From Rhodococcus sp. OK519 (GTDB taxonomy: Bacteria > Actinomycetota > Actinomycetes > Mycobacteriales > Mycobacteriaceae), in NCBI RefSeq assembly GCF_003051005.1, contig NZ_QAOW01000003.1, positions 186,001-250,000 on the forward strand: a stretch of DNA of 64,000 nucleotides, read 5' to 3'. The number at the start of each line of letters is the position of its first letter. Positions within the stretch are counted from its first letter, which is position 1. The notes beneath the pieces were generated by a model. That model did no database searches, was not told the origin of the DNA, and saw only the letters and a list, made by a program, of their open reading frames with translations. The translations under genes were made by a program, and so were the position numbers. This document shows, one piece after another, positions 15,825-23,647 of the stretch.

Positions 15825-16777
15825 TGAGCGTCGAACTGGTGGAAGTGGTCCGGTCCGGGTTCCGCGAGTGCGTGCACCGCGGGTCGCTGGTCGTGCTGTC
15901 CCCGGACGGCTCCCCCAGCGTCGAGGTGGGCGAAGTACACACCCCCATCTACCCGCGCTCGACGAACAAGCCGATGCAGGCCGTCGCGCTGCTCCGCGCC
16001 GGCTTCGTGCCGACGTCGACGGAGGAACTGGCCATCGCGTCGGCCTCGCACGAGGGCGAGGCCGCGCACGTCGAACTGGTCGAACAACTCCTGGGTCGCA
16101 CCGGACTCGACGAGAGCCGGCTGCTGTGCCCGCCCGACCTGCCCGCCAACGAGCAGGCCCGCGCCGAGGTCATCGCGGCAGGCGCCCCGCGCCGCCCCGT
16201 CTACATGAACTGTTCGGGCAAGCACGCGGCCATGCTCGCGGCGTGCGTCGCGAACGAGTGGCCCACCGACTCCTACCTGGATCCGGCGCATCCGCTGCAG
16301 AGGATCGTGATCGAGACGATCGCGGAGCTGTCCGGCGAGCCGGAGACCGAACTCGGCATCGACGGCTGCGGACTGCCGATCATCCCGGTCTCGCTCACCA
16401 ACCTCGCACGCGCGTTCGGTCGTCTCGTCACCGCGGACCCGGGCTCACCGGAACGCTCCGTCGCCGACGCGATCCGCGCCCACCCCCGACTCGTGTCGGG
16501 CACCGGACGCGACGACGCCCGGCTGATGCCCGCGGTCCCCGGACTGCTGTGCAAGGCGGGCGCGGACGGCGTCCACGCCGGCGCGCTGCCCGATGGCACC
16601 GCCTTCGCGTTCAAAATCGACGACGGGCACGAACGGGCACGGCTGCCGCTGACCGCTGCGCTCCTCCACCGACTCGGCGTGAACTGGTCCGAGGACCACG
16701 CCGCTCTGGCGTCCCAGCCGGTACTCGGCGGAAACGTCCGAGTCGGCACGATACGCGCAATTCCCGGCGTGTTCTAG
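15824..16777 (+). CDS. L-asparaginase II family protein
   Basis: A 317-aa protein of the Asparaginase_II (thermolabile, Rhizobium type) family rather than the AnsA/AnsB family. Recognisable blocks are RSTNKPMQAVALLRAGF, SASHEGE, NCSGKHAAMLAACV, GIDGCGLPIIPV and CKAGADGVHAGALPDG. Members of this family hydrolyse asparagine to aspartate and ammonia using a serine, lysine and structural or catalytic cysteine arrangement. The GTG start shares one base with the MOSC stop, so it belongs to the ygfZ operon. The cytosolic location follows from the absence of a signal peptide. Confidence 0.88.
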   Translation: MSVELVEVVRSGFRECVHRGSLVVLSPDGSPSVEVGEVHTPIYPRSTNKPMQAVALLRAGFVPTSTEELAIASASHEGEAAHVELVEQLLGRTGLDESRLLCPPDLPANEQARAEVIAAGAPRRPVYMNCSGKHAAMLAACVANEWPTDSYLDPAHPLQRIVIETIAELSGEPETELGIDGCGLPIIPVSLTNLARAFGRLVTADPGSPERSVADAIRAHPRLVSGTGRDDARLMPAVPGLLCKAGADGVHAGALPDGTAFAFKIDDGHERARLPLTAALLHRLGVNWSEDHAALASQPVLGGNVRVGTIRAIPGVF

Positions 16778-16961
16778 CCTGCACAAATCGGGCATCCGAG
16801 CAGCTCACGGGCCCGCTGAGACCAATCAGACACCGCTGACGACGGCACGTGGAGGCGGAAGCGAGTTTTGCACGCTAGAGTGTGGGTCAGGAAAACATCA
16901 ACACTCACGCGGGGCCGCCAAATTCCCCAGGCCGCCCCGCGAAAGCGCGAGGGGGTCAGCC

Positions 16962-17177
16962 ATGGGCCGCGGCCGGGCTAAGGCAAAGCAGACCAAGGTT
17001 GCACGGGAGCTCAAATACAGCTCGCCGTCCACGGATTTCGACAGCTTGCAACGAGAGCTCTCGACCGGCGGAGCACCGAGCTCACCCCGCAACGGCGGAG
17101 TGATCGCGGACAAGCGCGCCGACGAGGAGCCTCGCTCGCGCTGGGACGAGGACGACTACGACGATTGGCGTCGTTGA
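16962..17177 (+). CDS. DUF3073 small protein
   Basis: A 71-aa highly charged protein beginning MGRGRAKAKQTKVARELKYSSP and ending in an acidic-aromatic tail (DEDDYDDWRR). This is the conserved actinobacterial DUF3073 family (Rv0810c equivalent); function unknown. The basic N terminus and acidic C terminus suggest binding to nucleic acid or ribosomes, but that is a guess. GAGGGGG lies about nine bases before the ATG. A possible -10 (TAGAGT, 16876-16881) would give a roughly 75-base 5' UTR with an 8-bp stem (16908-16915 with 16934-16941). Confidence 0.85.
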   Translation: MGRGRAKAKQTKVARELKYSSPSTDFDSLQRELSTGGAPSSPRNGGVIADKRADEEPRSRWDEDDYDDWRR

Positions 17178-17206
17178 CTGTCCTAACAGAAGCACCTCAC
17201 TTGCCT

Positions 17207-17244
17207 CGAAATGAGGGGGAGCCCGACGGCTCCCCCTCATTTCG
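17207..17244. terminator. Long terminator hairpin after the DUF3073 gene
   Basis: A 17-bp perfect stem: the left arm is 17207-17223 (CGAAATGAGGGGGAGCC), the right arm 17228-17244, with a CGAC loop. There is no long T-run, but its strength and place after the stop codon support termination. Confidence 0.8.
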
Positions 17245-17312
17245 TGGTATCCGGCGATCGCCGTAGCCCTCAACGGGCACAGTCCCGTTCGCAGCCGCCG
17301 CCGAAAACACGA

Positions 17313-17348
17313 CGTCCCCGGAACCTCTGGTCGAGGCCCGGGGACGTA
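17313..17348 (-). terminator. Probable purM terminator
   Basis: ACGTCCCCGG (17313-17322) and CCGGGGACGT (17339-17348) form a 10-bp stem 18 bases past the purM stop. Confidence 0.65.
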
Positions 17349-17365
17349 CGTGATGGAAGTGAGCG

Positions 17366-18445
17366 TCAGAAGCGCGGGTGATCACCCAGGAGCAGCGCAC
17401 GCGCGGCGTCGGCGTCCGATGCCTTCTTGACGGTGCCGAGCGTCCAGCAGTCGATGTGACGTGCCGTCAGCACCGCCAGGGCGCGATCCACGTCCTCGGG
17501 CGCGACGATCGCGACCATGCCGACGCCCATGTTGAACGTCTGCTCCATCTCGGCGCGCTCGACACGACCGCGCTGCGCGATCATCGTGAACACCGGCGCA
17601 GGGCTCCAGGTGCCGCGGTCCATCTCGGCGACCAGGCCCTTGGGCATGACGCGCGCGAGGTTGTTCGCAAGGCCACCACCGGTGACGTGGCAGAAGGTGC
17701 GCACGTCGGTCTCGGCCGCGAGTGCCAGGCAGTCCTTGGCGTAGATCTTGGTGGGCTCGAGCAGTTCCTCACCGAGGGTGCGGCCGAATTCCTCGACATG
17801 ACCGGTGAGCGACATGTGGCTGATCTCGAGCAGCACCTTGCGGGCCAGCGAGTAACCGTTGGAGTGCAGACCCGACGCACCCATGCCGATGACGACGTCG
17901 CCCGGGCGGACCCGGTCCGGGCCCAGCACCTGGTCGGCCTCGACGACACCGACGCCGGTGGCGGACAGGTCGTAGTCACCGTCGGCCATGACGCCGGGAT
18001 GCTCGGCCGTCTCGCCACCGAGCAGCGCGCAGCCGGCCTGGATGCAGCCCTCGGCGATGCCGCCGACGATCTCCGCGACCCGCTCCGGCACGACGCGGCC
18101 GACGGCGATGTAGTCCTGCAGGAACAGCGGCTCGGCGCCGCACACGACCAGGTCGTCGACGACCATCGCTACGAGGTCGAGGCCCACCGTGTCGTGCTTG
18201 TCCATCGCCTGCGCGACCGCGAGCTTGGTACCGACACCGTCGGTGGACGCCGCCAGCAGCGGCTCCTTGTAGCCGCCCTTGAGGGAGAACAGTCCGGCGA
18301 ATCCGCCGAGGCCACCCATGACCTCGGGACGGCTGGCCTTCTTCGCCAGCGGCGCGAACAGCTCGACTGCCCGGTCGCCCGCTTCGATGTCGACTCCGGC
18401 GGCGGCGTAAGAAGCGCCCTGCGTGCGGGTACTGTCCTCGGTCAT
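17366..18445 (-). CDS. purM: Phosphoribosylformylglycinamidine cyclo-ligase (AIR synthetase)
   Basis: A 359-aa ATP-dependent cyclase making 5-aminoimidazole ribonucleotide from FGAM, step 5 of purine synthesis. Characteristic segments are GGFAGLF, AASTDGVGTKL, DLVAMVVDDLVVCGAEPLFLQDY and HVTGGGLANNLARV. The start at MTEDSTRTQGASY is chosen because an upstream 30-codon extension lacks similarity and GGAGCC precedes this ATG. It lies downstream of purF with a hairpin between them, so it may have its own promoter. Confidence 0.95.
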   Translation of the reverse strand: MTEDSTRTQGASYAAAGVDIEAGDRAVELFAPLAKKASRPEVMGGLGGFAGLFSLKGGYKEPLLAASTDGVGTKLAVAQAMDKHDTVGLDLVAMVVDDLVVCGAEPLFLQDYIAVGRVVPERVAEIVGGIAEGCIQAGCALLGGETAEHPGVMADGDYDLSATGVGVVEADQVLGPDRVRPGDVVIGMGASGLHSNGYSLARKVLLEISHMSLTGHVEEFGRTLGEELLEPTKIYAKDCLALAAETDVRTFCHVTGGGLANNLARVMPKGLVAEMDRGTWSPAPVFTMIAQRGRVERAEMEQTFNMGVGMVAIVAPEDVDRALAVLTARHIDCWTLGTVKKASDADAARALLLGDHPRF

Positions 18446-18551
18446 TGGGTTCTGGCTCCAGCCTTGATACTCGGTGAATGTCTCAACTGCCGCAATCAGC
18501 AGCAGTTGCGGATGCATGTGCGCATGCGCAATCACCTCGATTGCGCCCTTA

Positions 18552-18584
18552 CGCTACCGGAGTGCCCAGGGCACACCGGTAGCG
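18552..18584 (-). terminator. Hairpin between purF and purM
   Basis: CGCTACCGG (18552-18560) pairs with CCGGTAGCG (18576-18584), with GTGCC/GGCAC nested inside. It sits ten bases past the purF stop without a T-tract. It is either a terminator or an attenuator controlling read-through to purM. Confidence 0.55.
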
Positions 18585-18593
18585 TCCTGCGAA

Positions 18594-20174
18594 CTAGGGA
18601 CGGGACAGCGCGTCCGCGTTGTCGTTGTCGTGGCTCATCGCCGCACCGGCCGCCGACTCCAACATCCCCTCGAGGACGTTCTTGCCGATGCCCCCGGCCG
18701 GCAGCGCGATCGGGTAGGTGCCGTCGAAGCACGCCGCGCACAGGCGCGTACTGGGCTGCTCGGTGGCCGCGACCATTCCGTCGATCGAGATGTAGCCGAG
18801 CGAGTCTGCGCCGATCGACCGGCGCACGCCGTCGAGCATCTCGTCGAACGTGGCGTTCACGCCGCTGCCCTCCGCGCCGTTCGCGATGAGCTCGGCGGGC
18901 GAGGCGAAGTCGATGCCGTAGAAGCACGGCCACTTGACCGGCGGCGACGCGATGCGGACGTGGATCTCGAGGGCGCCGGCCTCACGCAGCATGCGGATCA
19001 GGGCGCGCTGGGTGTTGCCGCGCACGATCGAATCGTCGACCACGACGAGGCGCTTGCCGCGGATGACTTCCTTGAGCGGGTTCAGCTTGAGGCGGATACC
19101 CAGCTGGCGGATGGTCTGCGACGGCTGGATGAAGGTGCGGCCCACGTAGGCGTTCTTCATCAGACCCTGGCCGTACGGAATACCCGAGCCCTGCGCGTAG
19201 CCGACCGCGGCGGGGGTACCCGACTCCGGCACCGGGATCACCAGATCGCCCTCTGCGGGATGCTCCTTGGCGAGGCGGCGGCCGATCTCGACGCGAGTGG
19301 AATGCACCGAACGGCCGGAGATCACGCTGTCCGGACGGGCCAGGTAGACGTACTCGAACACGCAGCCCTTGGGCTCCGGGTTCGCGAAGCGGGAGGACCG
19401 GACGCCGTCGGCGTCGATCGCGAGCAGCTCACCGGGCTCGATCTCGCGCACGAACGACGCGCCCACGATGTCGAGGGCTGCAGTCTCGCTGGCGACCACC
19501 CAGCCGCGGTCGAGACGACCGAGACACAGCGGGCGGATGCCGTGCGGATCGCGCGCCGCGTACAGCGTGTGCTCGTCCATGAACGTCAGACAGAACGCGC
19601 CGCGCAGCGTCGGCAACAGCTTCATCGCGGCCTGCTCGATTGTGCTGTCGGCGGCGGCGTGTGCCAGCAGCGCGCCGACGATGTCCGAGTCGGAGGTGGC
19701 CGCGCCGGGACGCTTGTCGTTGATCAGGCCGGCCTCGCGGGCCCGCTGCGCCAGCTCGGCGGTGTTGACCAGATTGCCGTTGTGACCGAGCGCGACACCG
19801 GTGCCGGCGGCGGTGGTGCGGAAGATCGGCTGCGCGTTCTCCCACGTGGTGGACCCGGTGGTGGAGTAGCGGCAGTGGCCCACGGCGACGTGCCCCGGCA
19901 TGGCGCCGAGAGTCTGCTCGTCGAACACCTGGCTGACCAGGCCGAGATCCTTGAAGACCAGCACCTGCGAGCCGTCGGCGACGGCGATGCCGGCCGCTTC
20001 CTGGCCACGGTGCTGGAGGGCGTAGAGCCCGTAATACGTCAGCTTGGCGACATCCTCGCCCGGCGCCCAGACACCGAAGACGCCACACTCTTCGCGAGGT
20101 TCGTTCTCGTCCTCGTCTGGTGCGGTGGTAGCGAGAAGATTCCGACTGTTGACCGACAGTTCGGCACGAGTCAC
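18594..20174 (-). CDS. purF: Amidophosphoribosyltransferase
   Basis: A 526-aa enzyme for the committed step of purine synthesis: PRPP plus glutamine to phosphoribosylamine. A short propeptide precedes EECGVFGVW, where Cys becomes the N-terminal glutamine-amidotransferase nucleophile. The phosphoribosyltransferase domain has the PRPP loop VVVDDSIVRGNT. Four cysteines in the C-terminal half (CFYGIDF, CAACFDG) fit the Fe-S-cluster class of PurF. The GTG at 20174 with AAGGGAG seven bases upstream is preferred over the longer frame. Purine feedback control is expected from the family. Confidence 0.95.
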   Translation of the reverse strand: MTRAELSVNSRNLLATTAPDEDENEPREECGVFGVWAPGEDVAKLTYYGLYALQHRGQEAAGIAVADGSQVLVFKDLGLVSQVFDEQTLGAMPGHVAVGHCRYSTTGSTTWENAQPIFRTTAAGTGVALGHNGNLVNTAELAQRAREAGLINDKRPGAATSDSDIVGALLAHAAADSTIEQAAMKLLPTLRGAFCLTFMDEHTLYAARDPHGIRPLCLGRLDRGWVVASETAALDIVGASFVREIEPGELLAIDADGVRSSRFANPEPKGCVFEYVYLARPDSVISGRSVHSTRVEIGRRLAKEHPAEGDLVIPVPESGTPAAVGYAQGSGIPYGQGLMKNAYVGRTFIQPSQTIRQLGIRLKLNPLKEVIRGKRLVVVDDSIVRGNTQRALIRMLREAGALEIHVRIASPPVKWPCFYGIDFASPAELIANGAEGSGVNATFDEMLDGVRRSIGADSLGYISIDGMVAATEQPSTRLCAACFDGTYPIALPAGGIGKNVLEGMLESAAGAAMSHDNDNADALSRP

Positions 20175-20293
20175 GGCAAGCGCTCCCTTAGGGGATTCGG
20201 TGCGGGGGGCGTGCCCCATTCTAACTACCGCTCGGCGCGAGTACGACGGTCGGTGCACAGGATCACGCCGATGAGACTCGAGTCACAGACAAG

Positions 20294-20680
20294 TTACAGG
20301 CGCAGCAGCGGCAACCAGTGCCCGATCTCCCCCGCCCGACTGCCCGATGCGGTGAGCGAACCACTCGCAGCGGCGGCGTCGAAACCGAGCAGCCCGGTCG
20401 CCAGCAGCAGCCAGGTGCGTGGGTCCGTCTCGACGACGTTCGGCGGGGTGCCGCGGGTGTGCCGGGGACCCTCGATGCACTGCACCGCCACGAACGGCGG
20501 CACGCGAACCTCGACGCTCGAGCCGGGCGCGATCTGCTCGAGGGTGCGGGCGCTGAGCCGCACCGCGGCCGCGAGCACGGGGCGCGCGGGCTTGTCCTCG
20601 ACCTCGCCGCGCAGCCACGGCCCGACGGCGAGCAGCGCACTGCGGAGTTCGGCGGGATCGACGGCGCGGCGAGCGGGCAT
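20294..20680 (-). CDS. Sterol-carrier-like (SCP2 superfamily) small protein
   Basis: A 128-aa protein beginning MPARRAVDPAELRSALLAVGPWLRGE, with ARTLEQIAPGSSVEVRVPPFVAVQC and RGTPPNVVETDPRTWLLLATG. This pattern is the actinobacterial sterol-carrier-family protein found beside purF (Rv0807 type). It presumably binds a lipid or hydrophobic ligand; the ligand is unknown. It is cytosolic with no signal peptide. The ATG is chosen by homology because the open frame continues far upstream without meaning. It is divergent from the PPOX-family gene and upstream of purF on the same strand. Confidence 0.75.
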   Translation of the reverse strand: MPARRAVDPAELRSALLAVGPWLRGEVEDKPARPVLAAAVRLSARTLEQIAPGSSVEVRVPPFVAVQCIEGPRHTRGTPPNVVETDPRTWLLLATGLLGFDAAAASGSLTASGSRAGEIGHWLPLLRL

Positions 20681-20749
20681 GCGCGCCAATCTATCGAGCC
20701 GATTGCCCGCGACCGGAACAAGCCCGCGCACATCGCGGTTGCACGGGTC

Positions 20750-21193
20750 ATGAGCACCGACGATGCGCAGCGCCAGCTCCTCGATCTGGTCGCGTCGCAG
20801 AACCGGGCGGTCCTGGCGACGCTGAAGCGGGACGGTCGGCCGCAACTGTCGAACGTCCTGTACGCGTGGGATCCGGACACCGGCACGGCCGGCATCTCGG
20901 TCACCGCGGACCGCGCGAAGACCCGCAACGCCGCGCGTGAACCGCGGGTCTCGCTGCACGTGAGCGCGCCCGACTTCTGGAGTTACGCCGTGGTGGAGGG
21001 CAACGCCGATCTGAGCGCTGTCGCGGCCGACCCGCACGACGCGACGACCGACGAACTGGTCGACATGTACCGGGCCGCGACGGGACGCGAACACGAAAAC
21101 TGGGAGGAGTTCCGGCAAGCGATGGTCGACGAGCGACGCCTCGTCCTCCGAGTGCGGGCCGATCGCGTATACGGAATGGCGCAGCTGCCCTGA
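20750..21193 (+). CDS. PPOX-family, probably F420-dependent, oxidoreductase
   Basis: A 147-aa split-barrel flavin/F420-binding protein of the pyridoxamine-phosphate-oxidase-like superfamily. It opens MSTDDAQRQLLDLVASQNRAVLATLKRDGRPQLSNVLYAWD, and SVTADRAKTRNAAREPRVSLHV is the phosphate/cofactor-contact region. Such proteins in F420-producing actinobacteria reduce diverse small molecules; the cofactor choice here is inferred from similarity. It is a single gene, divergent from the sterol-carrier-like gene and convergent with the CPBP protease gene (seven bases apart). Confidence 0.8.
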   Translation: MSTDDAQRQLLDLVASQNRAVLATLKRDGRPQLSNVLYAWDPDTGTAGISVTADRAKTRNAAREPRVSLHVSAPDFWSYAVVEGNADLSAVAADPHDATTDELVDMYRAATGREHENWEEFRQAMVDERRLVLRVRADRVYGMAQLP

Positions 21194-21200
21194 CGTCCAC

Positions 21201-21866
21201 TCACACCAGCGTCGGCGGCACCTCACCTGCCCGGGCGGTCATCTGGAGGCGTCGCAGCAGCAGCGCGCCACCGACGTTGACGGCCAGGTGCAGCAGCGCG
21301 GGCGCGAGGACGCTGCCACTGCGGGCACGCAGCCAGTCGAACACGAGCGACGCGGCGGCCGTGAACGCGACGGTGCCGGGCACCGAATCCCGCGCGACAT
21401 GCGCCGGATGCACATGCCACAAACCGAACGTGGCCGCGCGGAATCCCGTTGCCGCCACCGGCGGGAACGCCCGATCGGTGAGTGCCGTGAGCAGCCCACG
21501 GAACAGCAACTCCTCCGTGAAGACGGTGCCGAACGGAATGTGCGCCGACACCCATTCGGTGAAGTCCTGCCGCACGTCGTCGGGCACGGCGAAACGACTG
21601 TGCAGCGACGGCGTCGCGAGCGCCACCGCGTAACCGGCGACCGGGATCGCGGCAGCGGCACTCCCCCACCGCAGCCCGGACCGAATGTCGGCCAGCCCCA
21701 ACTCGTCCCGGCGCAGACCGCTCGCCAGCCCGGCCGCGGTCGCACCCGCTGCCACCACCGTCCCGGCGGTCGCCCGCCCCCGCGGCGACAACCGCAGCGC
21801 GGGCAGCACCCCGTTGCTCCACGCGACCAGCGCCGTGCCGAAGCCCAGCGCCGCCGCGCGCCTCAC
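21201..21866 (-). CDS. CPBP-family intramembrane metalloprotease
   Basis: A 221-aa membrane protein with the CPBP/ABI signature: TEELLFRGLL (EExxxR), FGLWHVHPAH (second-motif His) and HLAVNVGG (HxxxN). About six hydrophobic segments are visible. Family members include CAAX prenyl endopeptidase-like and bacteriocin-immunity proteases; the substrate is unknown. The GTG start overlaps the upstream hydrolase stop, so the two are translated together. Confidence 0.85.
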   Translation of the reverse strand: MRRAAALGFGTALVAWSNGVLPALRLSPRGRATAGTVVAAGATAAGLASGLRRDELGLADIRSGLRWGSAAAAIPVAGYAVALATPSLHSRFAVPDDVRQDFTEWVSAHIPFGTVFTEELLFRGLLTALTDRAFPPVAATGFRAATFGLWHVHPAHVARDSVPGTVAFTAAASLVFDWLRARSGSVLAPALLHLAVNVGGALLLRRLQMTARAGEVPPTLV

Positions 21867-23644
21867 TTCTCGGGCCCGTCGTGCCCGCGCAACCCTTCGA
21901 GCACGCCGCGCACGCGCTCGGTGTCGGAGGGCGTCCAGCCGTCGGGCGCGGCGACGGCGACCCAACCGTCGAGGATGACGGTGCCGTAGTTGTGCCCGTG
22001 CCCGTCGGGCACGCCTGCCGCGTTCGCGAGGTCGGCACTCACCTGCCAGAAGGTGACGAACGGGAACCACTTCATCGACGGGAGACGGTCGAAGCCGGGC
22101 GGCTCCGACAGCCAGGCCGGCCGGGAGAAGGCCAGATCCGGCGACCACCACACGACCGGATCGGACGGATGCTGGATGTACAGCACCCGGGGCTCGAGCC
22201 ACGGTCCGGGCCCGCCAGGGATCGCGTCCGCGTCGTCCGCGAACCTGACGACGAGGCCGTCCGCATAGACCGGTTGCACCTCGGGCGTACCCGGGTCGCG
22301 CCGCTCGGTGAGCGCACTCCACAACGGGTTGGAGTTCGGCGGGCCCACCCACAGCACCCCGTCGACGGTTTCCCGGATGTCGGCGAGGCCGTCGAACGCG
22401 CCTTCCCCGGCCTGCGTACCGAGGCTCTCGCCGTACACGTAGAGCTTGGGCCGGGTGGCCTCGGGCTTGGTGAGCCACCGGTCGTGCACGGCGTGGATCA
22501 GCGCGTTGCCGGCGACGGCGGCCTTGCCGCGGTCGGCGATGAACGAGATCCAGCTGGGCAGGTACGAATACTGCGCCGCGACCAGGGCGCTGTCGCCGTT
22601 CTCGACGAGTTCGATCGCTTGGGCGGCGGTGGGATTGACCCAACCGGTGCCCGTGGTGGGGACGATGACGAGCGCCTTGCGGTCGAAGGCGCCGGTCCGC
22701 TCGAGCTCGTCGAGTACGACATCCATTCGCTTCGCCGTCGTGTCCGCGGTCTCGAGCCCCGCGTACACGCGGATCGGCTCCTTGGCGGGCGTGCCGTTCG
22801 CGGCGGAGAGTTCATCGGCGGGGATTCCGCCGGAGACGAAGTTGCGTCCCTCGAAGCCGAGGGAATCCCACTGCGCCAGCGAGTCCGGACTACCCGACTT
22901 CTCGGGCAGGATCGGCTGCACCGCACCCGGCCTGGTCTCGTTGTTCTGCAAGCTGAACGCCGAGTTCACGAGGGAATAGCCGACCCGCAGCAGGATGCCG
23001 TCGACGAGCATGAACACCAAGACCAGGACGACGGCGAAGCCACCCGCCGACGCGGCGGGGCGGGGGATCTTCAGCCACTTGTTGAGCTGCCGGGCGATCC
23101 AGCGGACGAGGTCACGCAGCACCCGCCACAGCGCGATGAGCAGCGCCGCCACCAGCAGGCTCAGCCCGCCGGTGCGGATGTAGCCGGTGGTGGTGGTGCC
23201 CTCGGCGTTCATCAACGCCGAGAGTTCCCGCTGCCATCCGGCGGCGTAGATCAGCATGGTCACCGCCGCCAGCGCCGAGGCCACCGGCACCACGACCTTG
23301 ATGGCGCGCATGTACCGGTCGGGCAGCGGCCACCACGGCCGGCGCGCAAGCCCGAACTCGTAGACCACCCAGCCGACGGCGGTGCCCACGGCGTAACCGA
23401 TTGCGGCGTTGATGCCGCCGATCAGTCCCTGGAAGAGCCAGTCACGCGGTAGCAGCGACGGCGTCAGCGACCAGCAGAAGAACAGTGATGCGAAGGCGAT
23501 ACCGGTGAAGTCGAGCTTCAGCAGTCCCCACGCCCAGAGGGCGAACGGGTGCCGCTGACAGAACCCGGGGACGGCAGGGGTCGGTGGCTGCGAGTCCTCC
23601 CGCAGCTCAGCGACCGCCTCCCGTTCGATCCCCGAGTCCGTCAC
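21863..23644 (-). CDS. Polytopic membrane alpha/beta-hydrolase
   Basis: A 593-aa protein with an N-terminal half containing about five membrane helices (residues about 30-240) and a C-terminal alpha/beta-hydrolase domain with nucleophile motif YGESLGT (GxSxG) near residue 418. This is the actinobacterial alpha/beta-hydrolase pair of N-terminal membrane and catalytic domains (Abhydrolase_9 type). It probably acts on lipid or cell-envelope esters on the outer face, but no substrate is known. GTG starts three bases after the purL stop, and its end overlaps the CPBP gene, forming purL-hydrolase-protease. Confidence 0.85.
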   Translation of the reverse strand: MTDSGIEREAVAELREDSQPPTPAVPGFCQRHPFALWAWGLLKLDFTGIAFASLFFCWSLTPSLLPRDWLFQGLIGGINAAIGYAVGTAVGWVVYEFGLARRPWWPLPDRYMRAIKVVVPVASALAAVTMLIYAAGWQRELSALMNAEGTTTTGYIRTGGLSLLVAALLIALWRVLRDLVRWIARQLNKWLKIPRPAASAGGFAVVLVLVFMLVDGILLRVGYSLVNSAFSLQNNETRPGAVQPILPEKSGSPDSLAQWDSLGFEGRNFVSGGIPADELSAANGTPAKEPIRVYAGLETADTTAKRMDVVLDELERTGAFDRKALVIVPTTGTGWVNPTAAQAIELVENGDSALVAAQYSYLPSWISFIADRGKAAVAGNALIHAVHDRWLTKPEATRPKLYVYGESLGTQAGEGAFDGLADIRETVDGVLWVGPPNSNPLWSALTERRDPGTPEVQPVYADGLVVRFADDADAIPGGPGPWLEPRVLYIQHPSDPVVWWSPDLAFSRPAWLSEPPGFDRLPSMKWFPFVTFWQVSADLANAAGVPDGHGHNYGTVILDGWVAVAAPDGWTPSDTERVRGVLEGLRGHDGPEK

Positions 23645-23647
23645 GCA

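Noticed and set aside
16882-16961. Structured RNA or riboswitch before the DUF3073 gene
   Set aside because: Only one 8-bp stem is visible, with no match to a riboswitch class I know; treated as an ordinary 5' UTR.
18474-20753. 759-codon plus-strand frame across purF and its surroundings
   Set aside because: Shadow of purF; it has no domain and overlaps several convincing minus-strand features.
20294-21226. 310-aa version of the sterol-carrier-like protein
   Set aside because: The first 180 residues are antisense to the PPOX-family gene; only the final 128 residues match the family.
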